Assembly (NCBI GenBank): GCA_003649845.1
Contig: QMTB01000023.1
Span: forward strand, 1 to 13,849
Direction of reading: 5' to 3'
Origin: Thermoplasmata archaeon
Lineage (GTDB): Archaea > Thermoplasmatota > E2 > DHVEG-1
DNA length: 13,849 nt
Numbering within the stretch: the first letter of the stretch is position 1; each line of letters opens with the position of its first letter. Under the pieces are notes generated by a model. That model did not search any database. It was not told the DNA's origin and saw nothing but the letters and a program-made list of their open reading frames with translations. Positions 6,911 through 13,831 of this stretch are shown here, one piece after another. A program made the translations under genes and the position numbers.

Positions 6911-6920
6911 CTATAAATAG
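6911..6920 (-). promoter_or_regulatory. TATA box for candidate ncRNA
   Basis: The - strand reads GGAAAACTATTTATAG, with the TATA-like part at 6911-6920 and a purine-rich BRE-like GGAAAAC just upstream. The usual spacing puts transcription start near 6889, within a few nt of the 5' strand of the predicted three-way junction. The TATA box is nearly palindromic, so firing in the other direction is possible. Confidence 0.45.
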
Positions 6921-6968
6921 TTTTCCATAGATTTTGAGGTTCTATCGATGCATACCTAAATAATAGAT

Positions 6969-9900
6969 TTAAATAAATTTATCTTCACTGGCAAAACTTG
7001 GTTTCAATATCACAGCTCTACCCTTCCTCCCATCAAGCTTGGCAACCAGAGGTTCTTCAAGATGTATATGTCTAACAAATTTTAAAGAAATTCTAGGAGA
7101 CTGAGAGTTAAGCCAACTCCAATCAACAAATCCTTCTCTAATAGAATAAGGGACCATTATATAGCCTATCCCTCTAGATGTAACATTATGTAGAAAATGT
7201 GCACCCTGAGAAGGTTCAACATCAAAGTGTTCAAGGGAGGTTTCAACTATTATATTAGCCTCCGAGATTTGACTCCATTTAACAGGTATACCAAGAAATC
7301 TGTCTCTAGTACCCCATCTACCAGGACCAATAAGAAGATATGGAGAGGAGAGGGAATCATTTATCCTTCCTATCTCCTCAGCTATCTCAACTGTTCTTGT
7401 AGAATCAAAGAGATTGGGTATAACATACACTATATCTTGGAGATAGAATACGCCATTCCCCATAGATCTATTGGAAAGTATCAAAATATCCTTCTTAGAT
7501 ATACTATCATCCCATGTAACCTCCATCTCGGAATATATCTGAGCCAATGGGCGTATCTGAAGAACAGCAAAGGTTGATGGTTCATCTTCCATTATATTCA
7601 CAGCAAATTCAATTTGAATAGGACAACCCATACCCATCTGACCGATGTATAGAATATCCTGTATAATATCAGGTAGAGGGAACATGTTGTATTTTAATAT
7701 ACCAGCAAATGTAATAAGCAAAGGTTCATTTTCATAGTATCCGTCTCCAATAATTCCATCCTCTACATTATATGTACTAGCAATGAGAGACATAGAAGCA
7801 TCCTCTTTCATATCCCTAACATCTATCTTTTTAAGAGTAACATCCTCATTTATAGATAAAGTGAATGTTTTCTTTGACATATCTAAAACATAAAGTTCCT
7901 TCTGAGAATTCTCTAAAATCTGTTCAAATGTAGAAAAATCAGGTAGATGTCGAGGATATCTAGGAGAAAAACGTATACATTTCTCTCCATTCACTATTGT
8001 ATTACCTAGACCAACAGCTATACTTGCAATGCCGTCCTCAAATGTTTGAGGTTTAACTGGATAGAAATTAAGAGTTTGTGCAACTCCAGAAAATGTAGGA
8101 TAAAAATATTCACCGTGTTCCATTCCAACTAGTTCCTGGATAACTATAGCCATCTTCTCCTCTTCAAATTCAGATAAATTAGAAGAGATATATGATCTAG
8201 CTTCTTTGAAAAAAACAGATGCATATATAAGTTTTATAGCCTGACAAAGCTGCTCTAACCTAACAGCATCATCAGGGCTATTATTAGGTAGCATATATGT
8301 GAGATAGATGCCTGCAACTGGTTTGCTTTGAGAATCTTCAAGGAGACTAGAGGAACGAACTGCTAAAGGCGACCTAAAAAATCTTAAGAGACGTCTGAGA
8401 TCTTCTTTTAACTCTTTACATATCTTAGCTTTCAAGAAAACCTTAGATATCTCTTCATCTGATAAATCATTTTTATTTAGATACTCTCCGAGGTTATTAT
8501 CCGATATAAACCTGTCAAATTCTAAAGTTCCAATTACAACTGTACTGGGAACAGTTATCCTTACACCAGGATATTTATTTTCCAAAGAATACCTACTAAT
8601 GAGTGATCTAATAAAAGCTATCCCTCTACCTTTACCACCTAATGAATCTCCTCTAATTCTACTAAAAGATGAATCAAATTCAAAATTTTGCTTAGAAAAA
8701 TCTGTGATAACACCCATCTGCTTCTCTCTTCTACTCTCATTGAAAACAGTTATAAGATATCTACGAACTTCTTTTAAATCAGCAAACTCCTTAGGATTCT
8801 TCAACCGAAGTTTCATTGCAAGTTTAAATTCACCACGAGCCATAAGCCAATTTGAAAAATCATTCCTCTCAGCATGATAAAGAATAGATTCCAAGGGAAT
8901 CTTCTGTAAAGTCTCCTCAAACTCTTTCATATTAGAGGTTTTAGCTATAACCGTTGTTTGTTCAGTTGATCTCTTATTAGGATCAAAATCTTTGTTAGGA
9001 AGTCGAAAAATAAAATCTCCAAAACCTAATTCCTGTAAAAGAAAACTCTCGAAATCCTTCAAAAGAGTTGGAGATTTTTTATATAGAAAAAAGGCACCTA
9101 TCTCCTCTGCTTTTCTTTTATTCTTAAGATCGGAAGATTGCATTAAAACCCTAACATACCTCGATTTATCTCTAACATATCGAATAAAATCATAGCCAGC
9201 ATTTGGATCTAATCTACCTCCCCTTTTAAACTCTACGTCAGCTAAAACACCTAACACATACTCCTTATACCTCTCATATAATTCTACGCCCTCTTCAAAT
9301 GTTTGAGCTAATAAAATCTTAGGGCGCATCCTCCTCCTTAGAAGGCGTTGCATCTCATTTAAATCCTCTGATAGAGAACGCCTAGTTTGCTGCACAATCT
9401 GGGTATACATAATAGGTAAAAACATAGAATAGTATCTTATAGAATCCTCAACTATGATAAGAACCCTAACATTTCCATTAACAGTATCAGATGAAACGTT
9501 AACACTATCCTCAACATACTTAATTATAGCGAGGAAAAGAGTTGGATCACCAGTCCAATAGAATACTCTATCAATGCCTTCCTCACCACTTCTGTTCTCT
9601 ATAAGATTTATATCTGCAGCATCTGTAACTAGTAATATGACTGGGAGGTTAGGATTTTTTGATTTAATCTTCCTTCCAAAATCAAAAGGGTCCAAACCAA
9701 TATGCTTGGACATAGTTATAACTAAATCATACCTACCACTCTCTATCTTTTCCAATGCTTCTTTTCCAGAACTTACATGGGTAACACGGGGAGGAGAACT
9801 TAGAAGATGATGCTGATACTGTCCAATAACTAACTCTGAGATTAAACCCTCCTCTTCGATTATAAAGGCATCATACAAACTAGATACAAGTAGTATCTCT

Positions 9901-10004
9901 CTTATTTTAAAAGGCATAAGTAGATGATACATCTCTCTATGTTCATCAGGAATCTCACTCAATGATCTACCATAATCTTTATCTTCCATCAACATCTCAA
10001 TCAT
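6969..10004 (-). CDS. Double receiver domain plus PEP-synthase-like ATP-grasp protein
   Basis: About 1011 residues. Residues about 35-165 form a degenerate receiver fold: DLVITMS replaces the phospho-aspartate strand and the conserved lysine is lost. Residues about 178-325 form a second receiver that looks intact: acid pair E186/D187 (LIIVEDS), phospho-acceptor D256 (VLADVEF), S290, and K309 before SP. A helical linker leads to a PPDK/PEP-synthase N-terminal ATP-grasp domain (about 450-825): GGKGRG at 456-461, PLAVRSSSLLED at 546-557, SGVAQT near 639, GLGNTIVNG at 665-673 and LQIRPL at 815-820. The phosphohistidine swivel (TxH) and PEP-binding barrel of real PEP synthase are absent. The last 170 residues carry GPGRWGTRDRFLG and PSQGAHFLHNVTS, a tail I associate with similar proteins in Bacteroidetes, function unknown. 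Likely a signalling-controlled ATP-dependent phosphotransferase. Start: TTG 10007 and ATGs at 10004, 9995 and 9989 are possible; no SD, and the TATA box fits leaderless initiation near 10004. Confidence 0.75.
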   Translation of the reverse strand: MIEMLMEDKDYGRSLSEIPDEHREMYHLLMPFKIREILLVSSLYDAFIIEEEGLISELVIGQYQHHLLSSPPRVTHVSSGKEALEKIESGRYDLVITMSKHIGLDPFDFGRKIKSKNPNLPVILLVTDAADINLIENRSGEEGIDRVFYWTGDPTLFLAIIKYVEDSVNVSSDTVNGNVRVLIIVEDSIRYYSMFLPIMYTQIVQQTRRSLSEDLNEMQRLLRRRMRPKILLAQTFEEGVELYERYKEYVLGVLADVEFKRGGRLDPNAGYDFIRYVRDKSRYVRVLMQSSDLKNKRKAEEIGAFFLYKKSPTLLKDFESFLLQELGFGDFIFRLPNKDFDPNKRSTEQTTVIAKTSNMKEFEETLQKIPLESILYHAERNDFSNWLMARGEFKLAMKLRLKNPKEFADLKEVRRYLITVFNESRREKQMGVITDFSKQNFEFDSSFSRIRGDSLGGKGRGIAFIRSLISRYSLENKYPGVRITVPSTVVIGTLEFDRFISDNNLGEYLNKNDLSDEEISKVFLKAKICKELKEDLRRLLRFFRSPLAVRSSSLLEDSQSKPVAGIYLTYMLPNNSPDDAVRLEQLCQAIKLIYASVFFKEARSYISSNLSEFEEEKMAIVIQELVGMEHGEYFYPTFSGVAQTLNFYPVKPQTFEDGIASIAVGLGNTIVNGEKCIRFSPRYPRHLPDFSTFEQILENSQKELYVLDMSKKTFTLSINEDVTLKKIDVRDMKEDASMSLIASTYNVEDGIIGDGYYENEPLLITFAGILKYNMFPLPDIIQDILYIGQMGMGCPIQIEFAVNIMEDEPSTFAVLQIRPLAQIYSEMEVTWDDSISKKDILILSNRSMGNGVFYLQDIVYVIPNLFDSTRTVEIAEEIGRINDSLSSPYLLIGPGRWGTRDRFLGIPVKWSQISEANIIVETSLEHFDVEPSQGAHFLHNVTSRGIGYIMVPYSIREGFVDWSWLNSQSPRISLKFVRHIHLEEPLVAKLDGRKGRAVILKPSFASEDKFI

Positions 10005-10031
10005 CAAAAGAATACATTAAAGTTTTCAGGT

Positions 10032-10037
10032 TTTATA
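10032..10037 (-). promoter_or_regulatory. TATA box for receiver/ATP-grasp gene
   Basis: TATAAA on the - strand (within TTCTATAAAACC) is centred near 10034. Spacing of about 26 nt predicts transcription start near 10008, next to the TTG/ATG start cluster at 10007-9989, so the message is probably leaderless. This agrees with the absence of an SD. Confidence 0.5.
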
Positions 10038-10058
10038 GAAACTAGTTTAACAACATTA

Positions 10059-10080
10059 GAAAATAATTGAAAAAAGGAAA
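10059..10080 (-). terminator. T-rich terminator after gdhA
   Basis: The - strand downstream of the gdhA stop is pyrimidine-rich, ending in TTTCCTTTTTTCAATTATTTTC with a run of six T followed by another of four. This matches the oligo-T type of archaeal intrinsic termination and separates gdhA from the next gene's promoter at 10032-10037. Confidence 0.45.
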
Positions 10081-10103
10081 GAGAATAAAGGGAGAAAGAG
10101 GTT

Positions 10104-11443
10104 TTATATTATACCCTGGTCTATCATTGCATCAGCAACTTTTACGAAACCAGCGATGTTCGCTCCTTTAACATAGTTTATATAGCCATCTTTCTCCTTA
10201 CCATATTTAACACAATTCTCATGGATCTTCTTCATTATACCATGTAGTTTTGTATCAACTTCCTCTCTAGTCCAAGAGAGACGCTGGCTATTCTGACTCA
10301 TCTCAAGTGCACTAGTAGCAACTCCACCAGCATTTGCTGCTTTACCTGGACCAAATAGAATCTTTGCCTCATGGAATATCTCTATACCATCTGGTACAGT
10401 CGGCATGTTAGCTCCCTCAGTGACACAGATACATCCATTATCAACGAGTGCCTGTGCATCTTCCTTACTTATCTCATTTTGTGTTGCAGATGGAAAAGCC
10501 ATATCACATTTTATATGCCATGGTCTTTTACCAGCCTCATATTCTACATTAAACTCTTCAGCATATTCCTTAATTCTACCACGTCTAACGTTTTTAAGTT
10601 CCATGATCCATGCAAGTTTCTTCTCATCTATACCATCAGGATCATATATCATACCAGATGAATCAGACAATGTGACAACCTTTGCACCTAGTTGAATAAG
10701 TTTCTCCGCTGTATACTGAGCAACATTTCCAGACCCAGAGATTGTACATACCTTACCTTTTATTGATTTCTTCTTGGTTTTCAGCATCTCCTGAGCAAAA
10801 TACACTGCTCCATAACCAGTTGCCTCTGGTCTAATAAGACTACCGCCCCAGTTGAGACCTTTCCCGGTTAAAACCCCTGTGAATTCATTGCGGATCTTTT
10901 TATATTGACCAAAAAGATAACCGATCTCCCTTGCACCTACACCTATATCGCCTGCTGGTACATCAGTATCTGGACCAATATGTCTGTATAATTCTGTCAT
11001 GAAAGCTTGGCAGAAACGCATAACCTCTGCATCGGATTTACCTTTAGGATCAAAGTTTGAGCCACCTTTTCCACCACCAATTGGGAGAGTAGTGAGACTG
11101 TTTTTAAAGACCTGTTCAAAAGCAAGGAATTTAAGTATACTAAGATTGACACTGGGATGAAATCTTAATCCTCCCTTATATGGTCCTATAGCACTATTCA
11201 TCTGAATTCTATATCCTCTGTTAATATGAATCTCGCCGTTATCATCAGTCCATGTCACACGGAACATAACAACTCTCTCTGGCTCTACCATTCTCTCTAG
11301 AATCTTGTATTTCTGATACTGCGGATGTTTTTTATGAACGACATTAAACTTTCAACTACTTCTTGTACTGCTTGATGAAATTCTTTCTCTCCTGGGTTAT
11401 CTTGTTTCACTTTATCCATAAACGCTTGGACATCTTTATCCAT
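10104..11443 (-). CDS. gdhA: NADP-type hexameric glutamate dehydrogenase, frame split near residue 39
   Basis: Glutamate dehydrogenase interconverts glutamate with 2-oxoglutarate and ammonia. The main frame from ATG 11289 covers 395 residues but lacks the N-terminus. The missing part is present upstream in another frame from ATG 11443 (MDKDVQAFMDKVK...), with GGAGG at 11451-11455, 7 nt ahead. The frames meet at an AAAAAAC run (11333-11327); restoring one A gives ...SLMSFIKKHPQYQKYK..., which aligns without gaps to E. coli GdhA and yields 446 residues (E. coli: 447). Without a shift the upstream frame stops at TAG 11299-11297. In full-length numbering, substrate residues K90 (GPYKGG) and K126 (GGGKGGS), D166 (PAGDIG) and the SGSGN dinucleotide motif are intact; SDSSG after the Rossmann strand suits NADP. 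The sequence resembles bacterial GDH more than the roughly 420-residue Pyrococcus type. Cause: sequencing indel, true mutation or programmed -1 frameshift; undecided. Confidence 0.9.
11327..11333 (-). other. A AAA AAC slippery heptamer at gdhA frame break
   Basis: In the upstream gdhA frame the codons read TTC ATA AAA AAC ATC, so the heptamer A AAA AAC is in exactly the X XXY YYZ phase of canonical -1 frameshift sites. A -1 slip continues as CAT CCG CAG TAT, the gdhA main frame. Downstream only small stems are visible, GTAT/ATAC beginning 7 nt after the heptamer and ATTCT/AGAAT further on. The same place is also a six-A homopolymer, the usual site of indel errors. Confidence 0.6.
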
Positions 11444-11450
11444 AATAACG

Positions 11451-11455
11451 CCTCC
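11451..11455 (-). promoter_or_regulatory. Shine-Dalgarno of gdhA
   Basis: GGAGG on the - strand, 7 nt before ATG 11443. It shows that translation of gdhA begins in the upstream frame and not at ATG 11289, which has no good SD. Confidence 0.7.
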
Positions 11456-11474
11456 ATACGATAGTTGTGCAGGG

Positions 11475-11505
11475 TATCATAATTGTGTATTAAAACTTTA
11501 TGATA
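11475..11505 (-). promoter_or_regulatory. gdhA promoter with inverted-repeat operator over the TATA box
   Basis: TATCATAA (11475-11482) and TTATGATA (11498-11505) form a perfect 8-bp inverted repeat with a 15-bp spacer; half-site centres are 23 bp apart, about two helical turns. The dyad centre (11490) almost coincides with the TATA-like TTTTAATA on the - strand (11488-11495), which predicts transcription start near 11465 and a leader of about 22 nt carrying GGAGG. A dimeric protein bound here should block TBP, so this is a likely repressor operator. The divergent helix-turn-helix gene is an obvious but unproven candidate for the binder. Confidence 0.5.
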
Positions 11506-11541
11506 GAGATTCCAAGGAAAAAGGTAAATTTGAAATAAATC

Positions 11542-11549
11542 TTATAAAT
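11542..11549 (+). promoter_or_regulatory. TATA box for helix-turn-helix regulator gene
   Basis: TTATAAAT at 11542-11549 predicts transcription start near 11572, about 10 nt before ATG 11582. AAGGAT just upstream of the start is a weak SD that would fall at the very 5' end of the message, so translation is probably near-leaderless. Confidence 0.5.
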
Positions 11550-11581
11550 CATTCTATAATTACATAGAAAAGGATATCCAT

Positions 11582-12028
11582 ATGGTCTTCACAATTCGGA
11601 TAGTAAGCAACACGCCTCTTACAAATGAAACCGATCCAGAGGTTGTTGCAAAAACATTCTTTGAGCAGATAGGCTATCTCTCAAAGGGCGCTGATCCTAC
11701 AATCCCCTATAAACTATTTGCCGATTTCTTCATAAAACACCCTGAAAAAGCATGGTTTGTAGAGGATCTAGCTAAACAACTAAATACATCTAAACCTACT
11801 ATATACCGTCATTTGAATAAACTTAAAAACATGGATATATTAGAGGAAACACAGGTTTATGATGAACTAACAAAACAACATAAAAAGGCTTATCGTATAA
11901 GATATGGCAACCTACAAAAAGCATGGAATTTTGTAGAAGCACATATTAAAGTAGCTGTAGAAAACTATGGGAAAACCGTAGAACATCTACAAAAGCTTAT
12001 GGAAAAAAAGAGGATGGATGAAGAATAA
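11582..12028 (+). CDS. Winged helix-turn-helix transcriptional regulator
   Basis: A 148-residue cytosolic DNA-binding protein. A helix-turn-helix of ArsR/winged type lies at about 58-82 (WFVEDLAKQLNTSKPTIYRHLNKL), where TSKPTIYRHL is the recognition helix. A beta-wing follows at about 86-108 (ILEETQVYDELTKQHKKAYRIR), then a long charged helix at 112-145 likely used for dimerisation. The first 50 residues are helical with no known motif. No metal-binding cysteines are present, so a classical metal sensor is unlikely. Its stop overlaps the start of the next gene (TAATG), so the two are translationally linked. It is divergent from gdhA across 138 bp containing an inverted repeat. Targets are not known; control of gdhA is an inference from position. 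Confidence 0.75.
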   Translation: MVFTIRIVSNTPLTNETDPEVVAKTFFEQIGYLSKGADPTIPYKLFADFFIKHPEKAWFVEDLAKQLNTSKPTIYRHLNKLKNMDILEETQVYDELTKQHKKAYRIRYGNLQKAWNFVEAHIKVAVENYGKTVEHLQKLMEKKRMDEE

Positions 12029-12312
12029 TGAAAAAAGAACAGAAAATAGAATTAACAATAGGATCTAAGTATAATATAATATCTATAGGTGGGAGAGACA
12101 AACCTCTAGAAAGCGAGGGAATATTTGAAGGATATATATCTGTAGGCTCTGACGCATTAGGTCTTCTAATAAAACTAAGTGAAAAACATAAAGATATGGC
12201 TGGTAAAATCAGAATAGTTCCCATACAAGCTATCCTCGCGATAGATATAATAGATGCCAAACCTAGAAACACTAAAGAGAGAGATAGAGAGATCCCTCAT
12301 TACGTAGGATAG
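12028..12312 (+). CDS. Small conserved-looking archaeal protein, possible SH3/Sm-like barrel
   Basis: 94 residues of unknown function. The start ATG 12028 overlaps the TAA of the regulator gene by one base, so the pair is almost certainly one operon with coupled translation. The pattern is compact and beta-rich with short glycine turns: IISIGGRD, EGIFEGYISVGSDALGLLIKL, and a hydrophobic end GKIRIVPIQAILAIDIID at about 59-76, then a charged tail. Strand-turn-strand spacing suggests a small SH3- or Sm-like barrel; this is inference from pattern only. There is no signal peptide, membrane helix, zinc motif or catalytic motif. It may act with the regulator as a partner or ligand sensor. The gene ends 25 bp from the stop of the convergent cdc6 gene. 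Confidence 0.72.
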   Translation: MKKEQKIELTIGSKYNIISIGGRDKPLESEGIFEGYISVGSDALGLLIKLSEKHKDMAGKIRIVPIQAILAIDIIDAKPRNTKERDREIPHYVG

Positions 12313-12315
12313 AGA

Positions 12316-12328
12316 TTTCCAGGGGAAA
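12316..12328. repeat. TTTCC-AGG-GGAAA palindrome between convergent genes
   Basis: A 13-bp perfect dyad, followed by C, in the 25-bp gap between the small-protein gene and cdc6. TTCCAGGGGAAAC differs at one base from TTCCAGTGGAAAC, the dyad half of the archaeal ORB consensus, but no G-string follows. It could be a degenerate Orc1 site or a short bidirectional terminator hairpin. Confidence 0.3.
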
Positions 12329-12337
12329 CTAACTGTT

Positions 12338-13603
12338 CTAGATTAAACGAGTCTGCCCTTGTATCTTATATTTTGATAGATCCTCAAAAAGCTCATCTTC
12401 CTTTAAAATCTTCAAGATTTCATCTGCTGACGATGAAAGTTTTATCTCCCTCGTACGACCATATCTACCTTTAGATATAACTCTAGCAGTAATTATACCA
12501 AGCATATCAAGTTCAGATATCAAATCTGCAACTCTACGCTGCGTTAAAACGTCGGTTCTAATCTTCTTACAAAGCTCCTTATATACATCATAAACCTCAC
12601 CAGTAGTTATAACCCCTATATTTCCAGTGGACTTATCATGTTTCTCTTGAAGTAGTATAGCTAGAAGTATCAACTTAGAATGAGTAGGTAGGGTTCTAAC
12701 CACCTCAGTAATTCTATCAACCTCTATTTTATTCTGAGCTAATCTAACATATCTACTGGTAACCCTTGGAGAACCTTCTCTCTCAGCTAACTCTGCAGCT
12801 ATACGTAATAAATCAAGAGCTCTCCTAGCATCACCATGTTCCTGTGCTGCTAGAGCCGAACATAAAGGTATAACATCATCATCAAGCACATTATGTTTTA
12901 AAGCAATATCAGCTCTCTGCTTCAATATATCTTGTAGCTCACTAGCATCGTAGGGTGGAAAAATTAGATTTTCCTCTCCAAGACTAGATTTCACTCTTGG
13001 ATCTAGAAACTCAGTAAACTTAAGGTCATTTGAGATACCAACTAAAGAAACTCTTGCACGTTCAAGATAGCTATTAATTCTAGATAAATTATATAATGCA
13101 TCATCTCCTTTAAGTTTGTCTATCTCATCTAAAATTATTATTGTAACTCCTCCGTTTTTATCAATCATAGATCTAAGCTTAGAATATACTTCATCAGTAG
13201 GCCAACCTGTAAATGGTATCCGTTCAGACCAATCATTAATAAAATGATTAGATATATTTTGTAGTAGACGATATTGAGTATCTACAACCTCACAGTTGAT
13301 GTATACAAAATTAACCTTTCTATCTAACTCTTCACCTTTTTTTACAAGTTCCTTCCCAACGTATTTGGTAACAGCAGTTTTACCAGTACCAGTTTTCCCA
13401 TAGATAAATATATTAGATGGTGTTTCACCCCTCAAAGCAGGAACTAATATAGAAGCCATATCACTAATCTCTTTCTCTCTATGAGGCAAAATATCTGGCA
13501 TATAAGATGGGCGCATAGCTTCTCTATTTACAAATATACCATCGTTTCTAAGTAGACGACCAAATATATCTTTACTAACCGTCTTCCTCGTAAATTCACT
13601 CAC
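12338..13603 (-). CDS. cdc6: Replication initiator Orc1/Cdc6
   Basis: A 421-residue AAA+ initiator that binds origin recognition boxes, melts DNA and helps load the MCM helicase. The N-terminal NREAMRPSYMPDILPHREKEI stretch is typical of the family. Walker A is GKTGTGKT (69-76), Walker B ILDE (157-160), sensor 1 N192 in GISND, the initiator-specific motif region DPRVKSSLGEENL (201-213), and sensor 2 R260 in GDARRALDLL. The C-terminal winged helix spans about 300-400, with the wing SKGRYGRTREIKL (378-390) that enters the minor groove at ORB sites. All ATPase residues look intact. The start is GTG 13603; there is no SD, but a TATA-like element at 13629-13636 puts transcription start near 13607, so it is near-leaderless. 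The gene lies directly beside a likely origin, and an ORB just upstream of its promoter suggests autoregulation. Confidence 0.95.
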   Translation of the reverse strand: MSEFTRKTVSKDIFGRLLRNDGIFVNREAMRPSYMPDILPHREKEISDMASILVPALRGETPSNIFIYGKTGTGKTAVTKYVGKELVKKGEELDRKVNFVYINCEVVDTQYRLLQNISNHFINDWSERIPFTGWPTDEVYSKLRSMIDKNGGVTIIILDEIDKLKGDDALYNLSRINSYLERARVSLVGISNDLKFTEFLDPRVKSSLGEENLIFPPYDASELQDILKQRADIALKHNVLDDDVIPLCSALAAQEHGDARRALDLLRIAAELAEREGSPRVTSRYVRLAQNKIEVDRITEVVRTLPTHSKLILLAILLQEKHDKSTGNIGVITTGEVYDVYKELCKKIRTDVLTQRRVADLISELDMLGIITARVISKGRYGRTREIKLSSSADEILKILKEDELFEDLSKYKIQGQTRLI

Positions 13604-13628
13604 CCCAACAAACTATAAAATGTGATTA

Positions 13629-13636
13629 CTATTTAA
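13629..13636 (-). promoter_or_regulatory. TATA box of cdc6
   Basis: TTAAATAG on the - strand, centred near 13633, predicts a start near 13607, about 4 nt before GTG 13603. A second TATA-like TTTTATAG at 13613-13620 would start transcription inside the gene and is less suitable. The ORB at 13657-13678 lies about 20 bp upstream. Confidence 0.4.
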
Positions 13637-13656
13637 TATTAATCCACATTACTCCA

Positions 13657-13678
13657 ACCCCATCATTTCAACTGGAAG
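13657..13678 (-). repeat. ORB-like Orc1/Cdc6 binding site, left copy
   Basis: Read on the - strand: CTTCCAGTTGAAATGA followed by TGGGGT. It matches the archaeal ORB consensus in both parts, the imperfect dyad (TTCCAGTGGAAA-like, one mismatch) and the G-string (GGGGT) at the expected distance. The G-string points toward cdc6. Confidence 0.7.
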
Positions 13679-13831
13679 TAATAGTATATATAGCTCATCA
13701 TTTGATTCAATTCAATAAAATCATTTTAAAACTATATTTTAGAAAAAGAGAGAATATTTATATATCCAATTTCATATCTATCTGGATATATTCACATTGA
13801 CTTGGATATACATCATAGTGTTCACAATACA
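13679..13831. other. AT-rich core between ORBs, candidate duplex unwinding element
   Basis: About 150 bp of strongly AT-rich DNA, richest at 13720-13765 (for example ATTTTAAAACTATATTTTAG). It lies between the two oppositely oriented ORB-like elements, where archaeal origins place the first melting site. There is no ORF. Confidence 0.5.
13761..13810. repeat. Three TGGATATA repeats in the origin core
   Basis: TGGATATA occurs at 13783-13790 and 13803-13810 (+ strand, 20 bp apart, two helical turns) and as its inverse TATATCCA at 13761-13768. The spacing and symmetry suggest a protein-binding array or origin iterons distinct from the ORBs. Confidence 0.45.

Noticed and set aside
7197..7577. 126-residue open frame on the + strand
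   Set aside because: It lies wholly antisense to the conserved C-terminal part of the receiver/ATP-grasp gene, has no SD or family-like motif, and reads as a shadow frame.
10371..10695. Two overlapping + strand open frames of 96 residues each
   Set aside because: Both are antisense to well-conserved glutamate dehydrogenase sequence; low-complexity Ser/Leu/Ile content typical of reverse-strand frames.
11289..11291. ATG 11289 (start of the main frame, MVEPERV) as the true gdhA start
   Set aside because: It would remove about 51 conserved N-terminal residues, has no proper SD, and the missing part with a strong SD exists just upstream in another frame.
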